A stretch of 43,912 nucleotides of DNA from a bacterium (GCA_018222765.1 JAAEZT010000025.1:13859-57770); one strand, 5' to 3'. Positions 8,311 to 21,439 are shown, numbered from the stretch's first letter. Notes: generated by a model from the sequence alone, not told the origin. Made by a program: numbers and translations.

Positions 8311-8589
8311 ATGGAACTCGATTTCACAGACGCCTCATTCGACACCAAGGACTTCAAGCCCCATGAGATCGAAGAGATATTCGAGGATCCCTTCGCGATA
8401 CGCCTCATTCCCGACAACGAACGGGCCGACGGCGAAGTTCGCTTCTACCTCGTCGGTCGCACCATCGGTAATCGCGGACTTTTCCTCTCCTTCTGGACCA
8501 ATGGGAAAAAGGCCCGCGTTGTGGCGTCCCGCGAACTCAGCGATGACGAGAATTCGTATTACGATCGCAAACTTGCCGAACTCAAATAA
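8311..8589 (+). CDS. BrnT/DUF497-like toxin
   Basis: A 92-residue protein resembling the BrnT (DUF497) toxin family, RNase-like toxins of type II toxin-antitoxin modules. The family pattern of a central FEDP, then D..E.R....GR....R.L.L, and finally R.(V/I)(A/I)SR....E...Y can be followed: EIFEDPFAI, ADGEVRFYLVGRTIGNRGL and ARVVASRELSDDENSYY. The usual N-terminal K..N..KHGV segment is poorly matched (DTKDFKPHEIEE), so activity is uncertain. The open frame extends upstream to 8230 inside dapF; MELDFTD at 8311 is the natural start. The antitoxin-like gene begins 6 bases after its stop, giving the toxin-first order typical of brnTA. Confidence 0.75.
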   Translation: MELDFTDASFDTKDFKPHEIEEIFEDPFAIRLIPDNERADGEVRFYLVGRTIGNRGLFLSFWTNGKKARVVASRELSDDENSYYDRKLAELK

Positions 8590-8594
8590 TTCCC

Positions 8595-8879
8595 ATGAAG
8601 AACATTTCCACCTGGAGCGATGTCCCGGACTTTGATTCGGACGAAGCCGAAAACGCCTTCTGGACCGAGCACTCGCTCAACCCACGTCTTATCAATGACT
8701 CGGTGCACTCGCCCGATTCACGAGAATCCACTACGATTACTCTGCGATTCGACCCACGCATGCTCTCTCGTATTAAGCGCATCGCCCGCTCCCGCTTCCT
8801 CAACTATCAATCGATGATGAAGCAGTGGCTCGCGGAGCGCATGGAAGAGGAAATGCGTCGCAGCGGCGACAACGACTAA
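8595..8879 (+). CDS. CopG-type antitoxin (BrnA-like partner)
   Basis: A 94-residue protein resembling the CopG_antitoxin family, partners of BrnT-type toxins. The N-terminal region has the acidic toxin-binding flavour (DVPDFDSDEAENAFWTEHS). The C-terminal half has a ribbon-helix-helix-like DNA-binding segment: TTITLRFDPRMLSRIKRIA followed by NYQSMMKQWLAERMEEE. It starts 6 bases after the toxin-like gene, and its stop overlaps the start of the next gene by one base (TAATG at 8877-8881). Such antitoxins usually repress their own operon, but no palindromic operator was identified upstream of the pair in the short 52-base gap. Confidence 0.8.
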   Translation: MKNISTWSDVPDFDSDEAENAFWTEHSLNPRLINDSVHSPDSRESTTITLRFDPRMLSRIKRIARSRFLNYQSMMKQWLAERMEEEMRRSGDND

Positions 8880-9271
8880 TGCCGGCCTTCACCAAGAGTG
8901 CCCGTTTCTGGACCATCGCATTTGGCATTTGGTTCATCGTTTTGAATATCCTCTCGCACGGCTCCCACCTGCATGCGCCGGATGGATGGGCCTTCGATAT
9001 CCCCCACTTTGATAAGATCGCGCACTTCGGATACTTTTTCGGTGGCGCCGGACTCCTCTCCGCTGCCTACTTTCTTTCGAAGCGGCCTCCCTGGAAAAAA
9101 CTCATCCTCACCGTCACCTTGACTGTATCGGTTATCGGAATCTGGGACGAGTTCCACCAATCATTTTTCGAAAACCGCTCCGGCAACGATCCCTATGATT
9201 GGCTAGCGGATACTCTGGGAGCATTTTGCGGGACCATCGTCTTCCGAAGGGTTCATCGCAAGGTTTTGTAG
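8879..9271 (+). CDS. VanZ-like family integral membrane protein
   Basis: A 130-residue membrane protein of the VanZ-like family. It has hydrophobic segments near residues 8-25, 45-63, 75-92 and 108-122, with the family motifs HFDKIAHFGYFF, WDEFHQSF and DPYDWLADTLGAFCG. VanZ-like proteins are widespread; their biochemical role is mostly unknown, and VanZ itself gives low-level teicoplanin resistance. The frame extends upstream to 8825, but the ATG at 8879 is chosen: it overlaps the antitoxin stop by one base, implying translational coupling. Being linked to a toxin-antitoxin pair is unusual. Confidence 0.82.
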   Translation: MPAFTKSARFWTIAFGIWFIVLNILSHGSHLHAPDGWAFDIPHFDKIAHFGYFFGGAGLLSAAYFLSKRPPWKKLILTVTLTVSVIGIWDEFHQSFFENRSGNDPYDWLADTLGAFCGTIVFRRVHRKVL

Positions 9272-9279
9272 ACGTGGCG

Positions 9280-9314
9280 GCGCCATCTAGGAGAGGCTCG
9301 CAGCCGAATGGCGC
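9280..9314 (+). terminator. Nested stem-loop after the VanZ-like gene, possible terminator
   Basis: GCGCCAT at 9280-9286 pairs perfectly with ATGGCGC at 9308-9314. Inside it a smaller stem, GGCT-cgc-AGCC (9295-9305), can form. The structure begins 9 bases after the VanZ-like stop and is followed by TTCTTC rather than a pure T-run, so it may be an intrinsic terminator with a weak tract or part of the inverted-repeat-rich region that continues downstream. Confidence 0.35.
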
Positions 9315-9359
9315 TTCTTCAAGAGTTCCTCACAGGCTGTAGCTTGGGCTCTCCAGTCA

Positions 9360-9445
9360 CGAAGGGGTATTTATCGACCCTCCCTTCGGGATTGGAAGAC
9401 CTCGAAACCAAGCATGATCAAGCAAAGTGAAGGTCGTAGCCTTCA
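9360..9445. repeat. Two short inverted repeats in the pre-ligA gap
   Basis: CGAAGGG (9360-9366) and CCCTTCG (9382-9388) form 7-base perfect arms separated by 15 bases. TGAAGG-TCGTAG-CCTTCA (9428-9445) forms a 6-base stem with a 6-base loop. They are two of four inverted repeats in 340 non-coding bases. Confidence 0.35.
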
Positions 9446-9519
9446 AGCGTCCCGCAGCGAACTTCCCCTGATAAGCGCAATGCTTGCCTCATTTCTTGGA
9501 ACCTGATGGAAAATTCACT

Positions 9520-9562
9520 GTGGCAGAAAAGCCAGAAGCGATGAGCTTCTGCGACCTGCCAC
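9520..9562. other. Two-tier hairpin upstream of ligA
   Basis: The outer arms GTGGCAG (9520-9526) and CTGCCAC (9556-9562) are perfect. The inner arms CAGAAGC (9533-9539) and GCTTCTG (9545-9551) are perfect with the loop GATGA. The bulges are 6 bases (left) and 4 bases (right). The outer stem can extend as ACTGTGGCAG against CTGCCACTGT with one mismatch. There is no T-run, so it is not a classical terminator; it ends 49 bases before the ligA start and could be a structured leader, a small RNA or a repeat-element remnant. Confidence 0.45.
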
Positions 9563-9602
9563 TGTCACGAGAAATATTGATCCGCTCCGCTTCTCGACGT
9601 AG

Positions 9603-14312
<4,710 letters not shown>

Positions 14313-14351
14313 TTCGTATGAGCCTTAGCTTACTCCTTAAACGAAACATAG

Positions 14352-14380
14352 TGATTATTTGTTCACTAAAATTTTGTAAA
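14352..14380 (-). promoter_or_regulatory. Putative sigma-70-type promoter of clpB
   Basis: On the minus strand TTTACA (14375-14380) and TAATCA (14352-14357) are separated by exactly 17 bases in an AT-rich stretch, 39 bases upstream of the clpB ATG. Both hexamers match the consensus at 4-5 of 6 positions. The rest of the 14313-14601 gap, which also follows the DUF6807 gene stop, shows no further gene, CIRCE element or clear terminator. Confidence 0.45.
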
Positions 14381-14601
14381 GGTCACGACCTGCTCCAGCG
14401 GCAAACCTCGCCTTATGGATAATCGCATCCTTGTGACGATTTCCCTATCTCCAAGGGGAGACAATATGAGGAATTCGAAAATTTTTGGCAGAAAAGACCT
14501 TAATTCCGATTCAGGCCAGTGGCTATTTTTCTTGATTGGCGAGAGTGCAAATATTTTCCGAGCCTATTGGCGGGAGAACGCAGTATTCCGCATAGGAACT
14601 C

Positions 14602-15519
14602 TTATTTTGAATATTCATTCCACCACTGATTGGCCGCCTCTTTGGTCATCACTCCGTCAGTTGCGATCAAGCGAAATTTCCAGGTAACGGTGTCGCCAGC
14701 TCCGATCACAAATGCGTGTTCCTGAGTCGCCGCTATGTTGAGAAACATCCTCCCGTTATCCCAGGTCCTCAAACGGTGAGGAGCGTCATGGTTTCTGGGA
14801 TGGCCTAAGATGAGGAGAGTTCCCCGCCCAGTCTCAATATCACCATAGGCCATACACCAATTTGCACGGGTAGAGTGACTGTTTACACGAGTTTTGCCTT
14901 CGGAGGTCAAATAGTCACTGTTGTCTTTTTTCCAATTAAGAGGGCCACGATAGGCCAAGGGGCCGCCGTAGCGATAAGCAGGTAACTCCAGCTTCACTCC
15001 AGACACGTTCGTTTGTGTGAGAGCGTAATCGATGACATTGGCGCCGTTTTTGAAGAATGCGCTCACTTGCAAGATCTCCTTTAAGACGACGGTTTCAACT
15101 TTATCCTTACCTTTGTAAGCAACCTGTTCCTGCTCGACGGCGAAACCGCTTCCGGTCTTCTCCAAAACCCTCACGAATCGTACACGCCCGGTCTTCTTTT
15201 TGAGATTCCAAAAGTCAGGCTGGTCCAAGCCGTGAACCGTTTTGACCCAGGCGTGCCAAACTCCAATGTGATGAAAATGATCATTCGGATGAACTCCGGT
15301 TAGAACGCCATTGTTCGGTGTTTTGATCGGGTGAATGACCGCATTTCGCCGAAACACCGGGTCGACTCCAGTCGGGGGTTCCAAAGCAACCTTGTGATAA
15401 CACAGGAAATCATTGGACCCATTTTGAATAGAGAGGAATTGTTCGCTCTCGCTCACCGATATTTGAGCAGAGACCAAGGACGGAAGACAGACTCCCAGAA
15501 GGCGATATCTTAGAGCCAT
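14602..15519 (-). CDS. Exported DUF6807 (PmoA-like) family protein
   Basis: A 305-residue exported protein with a signal peptide (~1-19, ending VSA-QIS). The body matches DUF6807, a family formerly labelled PmoA and common in Planctomycetes, Verrucomicrobia and Bacteroidetes. Family hallmarks seen are the HPNDHFHHIGVWHAW histidine-rich motif, RRNAVIHPIKTPNNGVLTG, LTQTNVSG, YRYGGPLAYRG, WCMAYGDIETGRG and HPRNHDAPHRLRTWDNGRMF. It has no link to methane monooxygenase despite the old name; its role is unknown but it is often found with sugar catabolism genes. Its start lies inside the end of the upstream TIM-barrel gene (10-base overlap at 15510-15519), so the two are translationally coupled and probably work together on the same compound. 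Confidence 0.85.
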   Translation of the reverse strand: MALRYRLLGVCLPSLVSAQISVSESEQFLSIQNGSNDFLCYHKVALEPPTGVDPVFRRNAVIHPIKTPNNGVLTGVHPNDHFHHIGVWHAWVKTVHGLDQPDFWNLKKKTGRVRFVRVLEKTGSGFAVEQEQVAYKGKDKVETVVLKEILQVSAFFKNGANVIDYALTQTNVSGVKLELPAYRYGGPLAYRGPLNWKKDNSDYLTSEGKTRVNSHSTRANWCMAYGDIETGRGTLLILGHPRNHDAPHRLRTWDNGRMFLNIAATQEHAFVIGAGDTVTWKFRLIATDGVMTKEAANQWWNEYSK

Positions 15520-16418
15520 GACTTAAGAGTTTTCACATCACGTGCCACAAAATCAACAGCCTCCATAACATCCACTTTGGGATACAGTGGCGCTTTGCCC
15601 CACTCCATATGGAGTGACAGCGGCATCGGTCCATGGCCTTTACGGACCGCGTCGAAGGTTTCTTTGCCGACAAAACCGGTATCAAGGGGGACATTCTTGA
15701 GTATATTGCTACGTTCTCCTTCCCAAATCGCATCTTTCACGTAGATCGAACGGATGTGCTTTTTAACCGTTGCCAGAGCCGTTTTCCAGGAGAGACCTGA
15801 ATCGGCACGGAAGTGACGCAGGTCGCAGGCGATAGCTGCGTAATCGGGATCGATGCCATCGAACATGAGCGCGGCATCCCAGCTCATCGCTCCGGCGTAT
15901 TTGTATCCGGAATGAATTTGGTAGAGTGACTGTATGCCGATTTCCTTATTCATGGCGGCGAGATTTTTGAGCTTCGCCGCATTCTCTTTTACCTGGGGAA
16001 GCATTTCCTTCTTGAGGTCGTAGCGGTAGTAATTAGAGCGATATTTGGTGATACCGTTGGCTTTTAGAATACGCAGGAACTTTTCGTTCTCAGCATTAGC
16101 CTCATTTACATTGGTGGCTACGATGAGCGCCTTTTGACCATTCTTCGCAAGGGCAGCCACCATCTTGGGCACTTCCTCCTCTGCCGTTTCGGGGGCTATG
16201 TGCCCCCCTTTTCGGATCGTAGCCTCGATTCCTTGAACCTCCATCTTGGCGAGGATTTCGCCCATCCGGTCATACTCGAGAGTCTGGATGGGCTTCTCAA
16301 ATACAATAATGGGAGACACCGCTGTCTTCTTTGACTTCTGGGCATTGGCCGCCGTCAGGCTAGCAAGGGTCGCAGCACTCTGAGCGAGGAATTTTCGTCG
16401 ATTGGTCACTGACACCAT
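15510..16418 (-). CDS. Tat-exported TIM-barrel sugar isomerase/epimerase-like protein
   Basis: A 302-residue protein that begins with a twin-arginine signal (NRRKFLAQSAATLASLTAANA), so it is folded before export. The mature part fits the xylose isomerase-like TIM-barrel (AP_endonuc_2) superfamily: repeated helix-strand units, the N-terminal EKPIQTLEYDRMGEILAKM, VQGIEATIRKGGH, a middle block containing YQIHSGYKYAG and ACDLRHFRADSG, then IRSIYVKDAIWEG and a C-terminal LSLHMEWGKAPLYP motif. Substrate is unknown; a sugar phosphate isomerase label is common for such proteins but the exported form is unlikely to see phosphosugars. It overlaps the DUF6807 gene by 10 bases and is divergent from the M16 protease gene with 79 bases between, too short to resolve two promoters by eye. 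Confidence 0.82.
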   Translation of the reverse strand: MVSVTNRRKFLAQSAATLASLTAANAQKSKKTAVSPIIVFEKPIQTLEYDRMGEILAKMEVQGIEATIRKGGHIAPETAEEEVPKMVAALAKNGQKALIVATNVNEANAENEKFLRILKANGITKYRSNYYRYDLKKEMLPQVKENAAKLKNLAAMNKEIGIQSLYQIHSGYKYAGAMSWDAALMFDGIDPDYAAIACDLRHFRADSGLSWKTALATVKKHIRSIYVKDAIWEGERSNILKNVPLDTGFVGKETFDAVRKGHGPMPLSLHMEWGKAPLYPKVDVMEAVDFVARDVKTLKSWL

Positions 16419-16497
16419 AAAGCCAAGCTCAAATCAGTCTGACAATGTCTATTTCCCAGCTTTCCAAATGGCGCAAATGCACTAGTTTCCCAACCGA

Positions 16498-19311
16498 ATG
16501 AAATCACTCATCGTTCTCGCAAATGCGCTTGTCCTCCCTCTCTCTGGCAATCCAGTAGCCGGAGAAGGTTCCGACCTCAACCCAGATCCCAAGGCCGTCT
16601 TCGGATCGCTTGACAACGGCTTCAATTACATTGTTTACCCAAACGCCGAACCTCCGGGACAATTCTCAGTTCGTTTGCACATCGCCGCGGGTTCCTTGAT
16701 GGAAAGCGAAAATCAACGTGGGCTCGCTCACTTCCTGGAGCACATGGTCTTCAATGGCTCGAAGAATTTCACGCCTGATGAGCTGATCCCAAAAATGCAG
16801 CGACTCGGTATTGCCTTCGGAGCGCACGCCAATGCTTACACTTCCTTCGATGAAACCGTCTACATGCTCGATCTACCGAATCTCGATAAAGAGACCGTGG
16901 ACCTCACCTTTACCGTCATGCGCGACTTTGCTGATGGCGCTCTTCTCCTAAAAGACGAAATCGATAAAGAACGCGGCGTGATCATTTCGGAAAAGACCTC
17001 ACGCGACTCCGTTGGCTATCGCATGATGCTGAAGCAATTCGAATACCTCCTCCCCGGGTCACGGCTCATGCAACGTGTTCCCATTGGCACTGAAGAAGTC
17101 ATCAAGAGTGCCCCACGGGAACGCTTCACCGCATTCTATAGCGACTTCTACACGCCATCCCGGATGACCTTCGTTGTTGTCGGGGACTTCAAGGCCGAAG
17201 AGATGGAAAAACGTGTGCGTGAAACCTTCATTTCGATGATCAACCCCGAAAAAGCAGGGAAGAATCCTCCCAAAGACAGCCCGCCTTCCGGTCATGGTTT
17301 CCGGACCGAAGTGTTTACCGACAAAGAAATATCATCGGACGATCTCACCCTCTACAATATCCGCCCTTACTCTCCAAAAACAGACACCGTGGCCGAGCGG
17401 CTTTCACGTTACCCCCTCTCTCTTGCTCACAGTATTCTTAACCGTCGCTTTGATGTTCTTTCCAAAGAAGAGGGGTCGCCGATTCTTGGTGGTGGAGCTA
17501 ACCGCTCAGTTCTCTTTAATCAAATCGAACAAGGTGGACTTGCTGTAAGCCCCGCAGAAAACAAGTGGGAAGAAGCAATCCCGGTGATGGAACAGGAGCT
17601 CCGTCGCGCGCTCCTCCATGGCTTCACCCAGACCGAGGTCGACGAAGCCAAGGCACGTTACATTAACGCCGCAGAGCAGGCCGTCAAACGAGCACCTACC
17701 CGCGAGTCAGCGGGACTTGCGATGGGCTTTATCGGCTCCATCGGAAAAAAGAGTGTTTTCACGACTCCCGAGACGAACTTGGAGCTCGCCAAAAAGGGCC
17801 TGGCCAAGCTCACTCCCGCAGATTGCCACAAGGCCTTCCAGAAATTCTGGGACACCCAAGATCTCTCGTTTGTTCTTACCAGCCGGAAGGCCGAAAAAGG
17901 CACCGCCGATAAACTTAAGGAGCTCTACCTCGAGAGCTCCAAGGTTGGAGTTACTGCTCCCGAGCAGGAAGTACTCGCCGCCTTCAGCTACACCGACTTC
18001 GGCGAGGCTGGAACGGTTACGAAGCAAAACGACATTAAAGATTTTGAAGCAACTCAACTTACCCTCTCCAACAATATTCGCGTGAACTTCAAGCAGACTG
18101 ACTTTGCCAAAAACAGTATCAGTCTGAGCGCGCGATTTGGCTCCGGTCAGTTAACTCAACCTAAAGACGTCCCCGGGATGGATCGCTTTGCCAGCATGGT
18201 TTTCCAAGGTGGAGGCTTGGGTAGGCATTCGGAAGACGAGCTCCAGCGAATTCTTGCCGGTAAGAACGTTGGCGTGGGCTTTGGTATTGGCGAGGGAAAT
18301 TTCTCCCTTGGGGGTCGCACCACTCCCGAAGATCTCGAACTTCAACTTCAATTAATGTGCGCCTATCTCACTGACCCGGGCTTTCGCCCGGAAGCCGAGC
18401 GCATGTTCAAGATGACCCTTCCCATGATCTACAAGCAGCTCCAGCATTCTATGCAGGGCGCGATGGTCCAGATGGGCAGCCAGCTCTATGGAGGCGATGA
18501 CCGCTTTGTGTTTCCGGCCGAGGAAAAAGCGCTTTCTTACAACACCGACCAGGTCAAAGGGTGGCTCCTCCCTCAGCTTAAGGACAGCTATCTTGAACTC
18601 ACTGTCGTGGGTGACTTCGATAAGGAGAAGCTTATCCCTCTCCTCTTAAAAACCTTCGGAGCCCTTCCGGCACGAAATGAGTCAAAGCCTGACTACGCCG
18701 AGAGGCGGAGAATTTACATGCCTTCCAGCCCCGGCCGCGAATTGATCAACTTCGACTCCAAAATCCCCAACGCGGCAGCCGTTGCCGTCTGGAAAATCCC
18801 AGCCACCGGGGATAACATTAAGCGGAGCCGTCGCTTTAACATCCTCAGTTCCATCCTCAGCGATCGCATGCGTGAGGAGATTCGTGAAAAGCTTGGCGGT
18901 TCCTACAGCCCCCGTGCCGGCGCAGCGCCCAGCCAAGTCCTTGATTTCGGAATGATGCGTGCCATGGCCCAAGTGAAACCGGAAGAGACCAAGAAATACG
19001 GAGAACTCATGATCAAGCTCGCTAATATTATGGCACAAAAAGGAGTTACTCAAGATGAACTTGAACGGGCGCTCAAGCCTCTGCAATCTAATCTCAAGGA
19101 ATCCCTCCGTGACAATAGTTACTGGCTTGGAACAGTCCTCGGAGCGAGCCAGGAAAAGCCCTACGTTCTGGAATGGGCTCGCACCCGCGACAGCGATTAC
19201 GCAGCCGTCACGGTGGAGGAGCTCAACGCGCTCGCCAAAGAATTCCTCAAGCAAGACAACGCGCTTCTCTACGAGCTCGTTCCTAAGGAAAGCCAGAAAA
19301 AGGAGCAGTGA
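16498..19311 (+). CDS. Exported M16-family zinc metalloprotease
   Basis: A 937-residue peptidase of the M16 (pitrilysin/PqqL-like) family. The N-terminus is hydrophobic and looks like a signal peptide (MKSLIVLANALVLPLSG). The inverted zinc motif HFLEH is at 78-82, with the third ligand expected in ERGVIISEK (~158-166). A second, non-catalytic M16 half follows from about residue 520 (ATQLTLSNNIRVNFKQ, DVPGMDRFASMVFQGG), and the C-terminal M16_C domain contains REKLGGSYSPRAGA. Family members degrade peptides in the periplasm; the two-half, single-chain arrangement is standard. The esterase gene follows, overlapping at the stop codon. The start lacks an obvious ribosome-binding site, as do several genes here. 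Confidence 0.93.
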   Translation: MKSLIVLANALVLPLSGNPVAGEGSDLNPDPKAVFGSLDNGFNYIVYPNAEPPGQFSVRLHIAAGSLMESENQRGLAHFLEHMVFNGSKNFTPDELIPKMQRLGIAFGAHANAYTSFDETVYMLDLPNLDKETVDLTFTVMRDFADGALLLKDEIDKERGVIISEKTSRDSVGYRMMLKQFEYLLPGSRLMQRVPIGTEEVIKSAPRERFTAFYSDFYTPSRMTFVVVGDFKAEEMEKRVRETFISMINPEKAGKNPPKDSPPSGHGFRTEVFTDKEISSDDLTLYNIRPYSPKTDTVAERLSRYPLSLAHSILNRRFDVLSKEEGSPILGGGANRSVLFNQIEQGGLAVSPAENKWEEAIPVMEQELRRALLHGFTQTEVDEAKARYINAAEQAVKRAPTRESAGLAMGFIGSIGKKSVFTTPETNLELAKKGLAKLTPADCHKAFQKFWDTQDLSFVLTSRKAEKGTADKLKELYLESSKVGVTAPEQEVLAAFSYTDFGEAGTVTKQNDIKDFEATQLTLSNNIRVNFKQTDFAKNSISLSARFGSGQLTQPKDVPGMDRFASMVFQGGGLGRHSEDELQRILAGKNVGVGFGIGEGNFSLGGRTTPEDLELQLQLMCAYLTDPGFRPEAERMFKMTLPMIYKQLQHSMQGAMVQMGSQLYGGDDRFVFPAEEKALSYNTDQVKGWLLPQLKDSYLELTVVGDFDKEKLIPLLLKTFGALPARNESKPDYAERRRIYMPSSPGRELINFDSKIPNAAAVAVWKIPATGDNIKRSRRFNILSSILSDRMREEIREKLGGSYSPRAGAAPSQVLDFGMMRAMAQVKPEETKKYGELMIKLANIMAQKGVTQDELERALKPLQSNLKESLRDNSYWLGTVLGASQEKPYVLEWARTRDSDYAAVTVEELNALAKEFLKQDNALLYELVPKESQKKEQ

Positions 19312-20213
19312 TGATCCGTGTTCTCATTTCCACCCTGACTGCCACTCTCATTCTGAGTAGCGACACGTTTGCTCAGAAGCAGAAAGCGAAGCCATTTCAG
19401 TGGGTTAATACGCCTACGAAAGCGCTTCCCCGGGGAGTGCGGCACGCCACTTTTGAGAGCGCCTCAATGCAACTGAAGGTAGGATACACGATTTACCTCC
19501 CCCCCTCATATTCGACTGAGTCGGAAGTGCGCTTTCCGGTGGTCTACCATCTTCATGGTGGACGCCCCGGCAGCGAGCTGAAAGCCATTCAACTGGCCCG
19601 TTTTGTTGATAAAGCAATCAAAGCAAAGGAGATTAAGCCGACGATCTACGTCTTTCCCAATGGAGGCCCCATGAGTTGGTATAACTATCCTCAGATTGAG
19701 AATGGTGCTGGTGAAAATATTTTTGTCAAAGAACTCATTCCACACATTGATGAAACCTACAAATCCATTGGTTCCAGCAAAGGTCGCGCTATTGAGGGAT
19801 TCTCCCAGGGAGGTCGTGGAACAACCCGAATCATGTTCAAGCACCCCCACCTCTTCAGTTCTGCCGCGCCTGGAGGATCAGGCTACGAGCCGGAGCAACG
19901 AGTCAGGGATAACAACGGAGCTGAGAGTGAGCGTGTAAAGTTCGCGCCCGGATACAACACTTGGGATCTGGCAAAGGAGTATTCAGAGAAAAAGGGGCGA
20001 CCGAAGCTTCCAATTCTCCTCTGGGTCGGCACAAAAGGTTTCAACTATGAATTCAACCTCAAGTTCAGCAAATTCCTTCAGAAACTTAAGATTCCTCACT
20101 CGAAACTCATCATTGAAGGAGCTAAACACAGCGCATCTCAAATATATGAAATGCGCGGCTTGGATCTGATGAAGTTCCATCAGAAAAACTTTGCGAGGTC
20201 ATCCTCAAACTAA
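19311..20213 (+). CDS. Exported esterase, alpha/beta-hydrolase (Esterase D/enterochelin esterase-like)
   Basis: A 300-residue exported alpha/beta-hydrolase of the putative esterase family. A signal peptide (~1-22, ending DTFAQ) is followed by VGYTIYLPPSY, FPVVYHLHGG (oxyanion-hole region), YVFPNGGPMSWY, FVKELIPHIDETY, and the nucleophile elbow G-F-S-Q-G-G. The final His is likely in EGAKHSASQ. The start ATG at 19311 shares a base with the stop of the M16 protease gene (TGATG), and an alternative GTG at 19308 is possible. The arrangement implies coupled translation. Substrate unknown; family members act on feruloyl, acetyl or siderophore esters. The stop at 20211-20213 overlaps the cinA stop on the other strand. 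Confidence 0.85.
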   Translation: MIRVLISTLTATLILSSDTFAQKQKAKPFQWVNTPTKALPRGVRHATFESASMQLKVGYTIYLPPSYSTESEVRFPVVYHLHGGRPGSELKAIQLARFVDKAIKAKEIKPTIYVFPNGGPMSWYNYPQIENGAGENIFVKELIPHIDETYKSIGSSKGRAIEGFSQGGRGTTRIMFKHPHLFSSAAPGGSGYEPEQRVRDNNGAESERVKFAPGYNTWDLAKEYSEKKGRPKLPILLWVGTKGFNYEFNLKFSKFLQKLKIPHSKLIIEGAKHSASQIYEMRGLDLMKFHQKNFARSSSN

Positions 20214-21439
20214 ACGCCAAGCTCCCGGCGAACCAAGTCCAAAGCCCGCTGGCTGACCTGCCGCTTAAAGTCGAGCCGGTTGCGCGGATGAATTTCCTTA
20301 AAGGTCTTCACACCCGCCTTTGTCGCCAGTCCTATACAAACTGTCCCGACAGGCTTTTCTTCATTCCCGCCGCCAGGGCCGGCAATCCCTGTCACGCTGA
20401 CAGCAATATCGGCTCCGCTCTCGCACAGAGCACCCGCTGCCATTTCGTGGGCGACTTCTTCACTTACGGCGCCATGGACTCTCAAGGTTTCTTCGGAAAC
20501 ACCGATTAGCTGTGACTTCGCTGCATTCGAATAGGTCACGAATCCATGGGTGAATACCTCACTTGAGCCCGCCACGTCGGTGATCCGATTGGCAATCAAT
20601 CCTCCAGTACAGCTTTCCACAGTGCTAAGCCGCTTGCCCGCTTTCGTAAGCGCGTGAACGACGATTGTTTCGAGATTCCGACCATCATCCGACACTAGGA
20701 ATTCTCCAAAATTATCATCTGCAAGTTGACGCCCCGCGGCAATGGATTCTTCCGTGCCAATTAAGCGAAGATCAACCTCCCCAAGACGGGCACAGTAACC
20801 GATTTCGAGATCAGCGATCTGCGCCAAGGCCTCATCGAGACTCTCATGGAAATCACTTTCGCCAATCCCGACAAACTTCAATTCTTTTACCTGGGAAATA
20901 TTCTCCACTCCGGCGAGTGCCTTAAGCCGAGGTAAGACCTCATCATGAAACATGGGATAAAGCTCCCTCGGAGGGCCAGGTAAAAGAAAAATTCCACAGG
21001 TAGGTTCCCCTCCCAATCGCGGCGGGGCGTAAATCCCCGGGGCTGTGCCATTTTTGTTAGGAAGAACATCAGAACCGACCAATACCTCGGCTTGCTTGAG
21101 ATTCGAATCTGCCATCACCCTGCTGCGCTTTGCAAAAAAGTCTTTAAGGGACCTCAAGGCGGCTTCGTCTTCGATCAATTCAACTCCTAACACCTTCGCG
21201 GTCGCCTCACGAGTAATGTCATCGCTGGTTGGGCCAAGTCCACCGGTCACAATAACGACATCACAGCGATTACTCGCTTCACGCAGAGCCTCTTCAATAG
21301 CGACCCCGTCGGGCACGGTCATTTGGCGTTGCACACGCAGCCCCCACTTCACCAATTGCTGGCCGATCCAGGTCCCGTGGGTGTTTGCTGTTGACCCCAG
21401 CAAGAGCTCCGTCCCGGTATTTAAGATCTCAATCCTCAT
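20210..21439 (-). CDS. cinA: CinA family protein (nicotinamide-nucleotide amidohydrolase / competence-damage inducible)
   Basis: A 409-residue CinA protein. The N-terminal MoCF-like (COG1058) domain has MRIEILNTGTELLLG, VIVTGGLGPTSDDITREA and LLPGPPREL. The C-terminal nicotinamide mononucleotide deamidase (PncC) domain has TVESCTGGLIANRITDVAGSS, VTYSNAAKSQLIGV and VSVTGIAGPGGG. Family proteins recycle pyridine nucleotides and were first noted in competence. The open frame reaches 21583, but the start at 21439 is chosen from the conserved MRIEILNTG opening. It overlaps the end of rsfS by 11 bases (GAAGATGAGGATTGA), so it is coupled to it. Confidence 0.93.
   Translation of the reverse strand: MRIEILNTGTELLLGSTANTHGTWIGQQLVKWGLRVQRQMTVPDGVAIEEALREASNRCDVVIVTGGLGPTSDDITREATAKVLGVELIEDEAALRSLKDFFAKRSRVMADSNLKQAEVLVGSDVLPNKNGTAPGIYAPPRLGGEPTCGIFLLPGPPRELYPMFHDEVLPRLKALAGVENISQVKELKFVGIGESDFHESLDEALAQIADLEIGYCARLGEVDLRLIGTEESIAAGRQLADDNFGEFLVSDDGRNLETIVVHALTKAGKRLSTVESCTGGLIANRITDVAGSSEVFTHGFVTYSNAAKSQLIGVSEETLRVHGAVSEEVAHEMAAGALCESGADIAVSVTGIAGPGGGNEEKPVGTVCIGLATKAGVKTFKEIHPRNRLDFKRQVSQRALDLVRRELGV

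Noticed and set aside
14313-14601. CIRCE-type inverted repeat or a heat-shock sigma promoter before clpB.
   Set aside because: No 9-base arm repeat spaced by 9 bases is present and the hexamers fit the general sigma-70 pattern instead.
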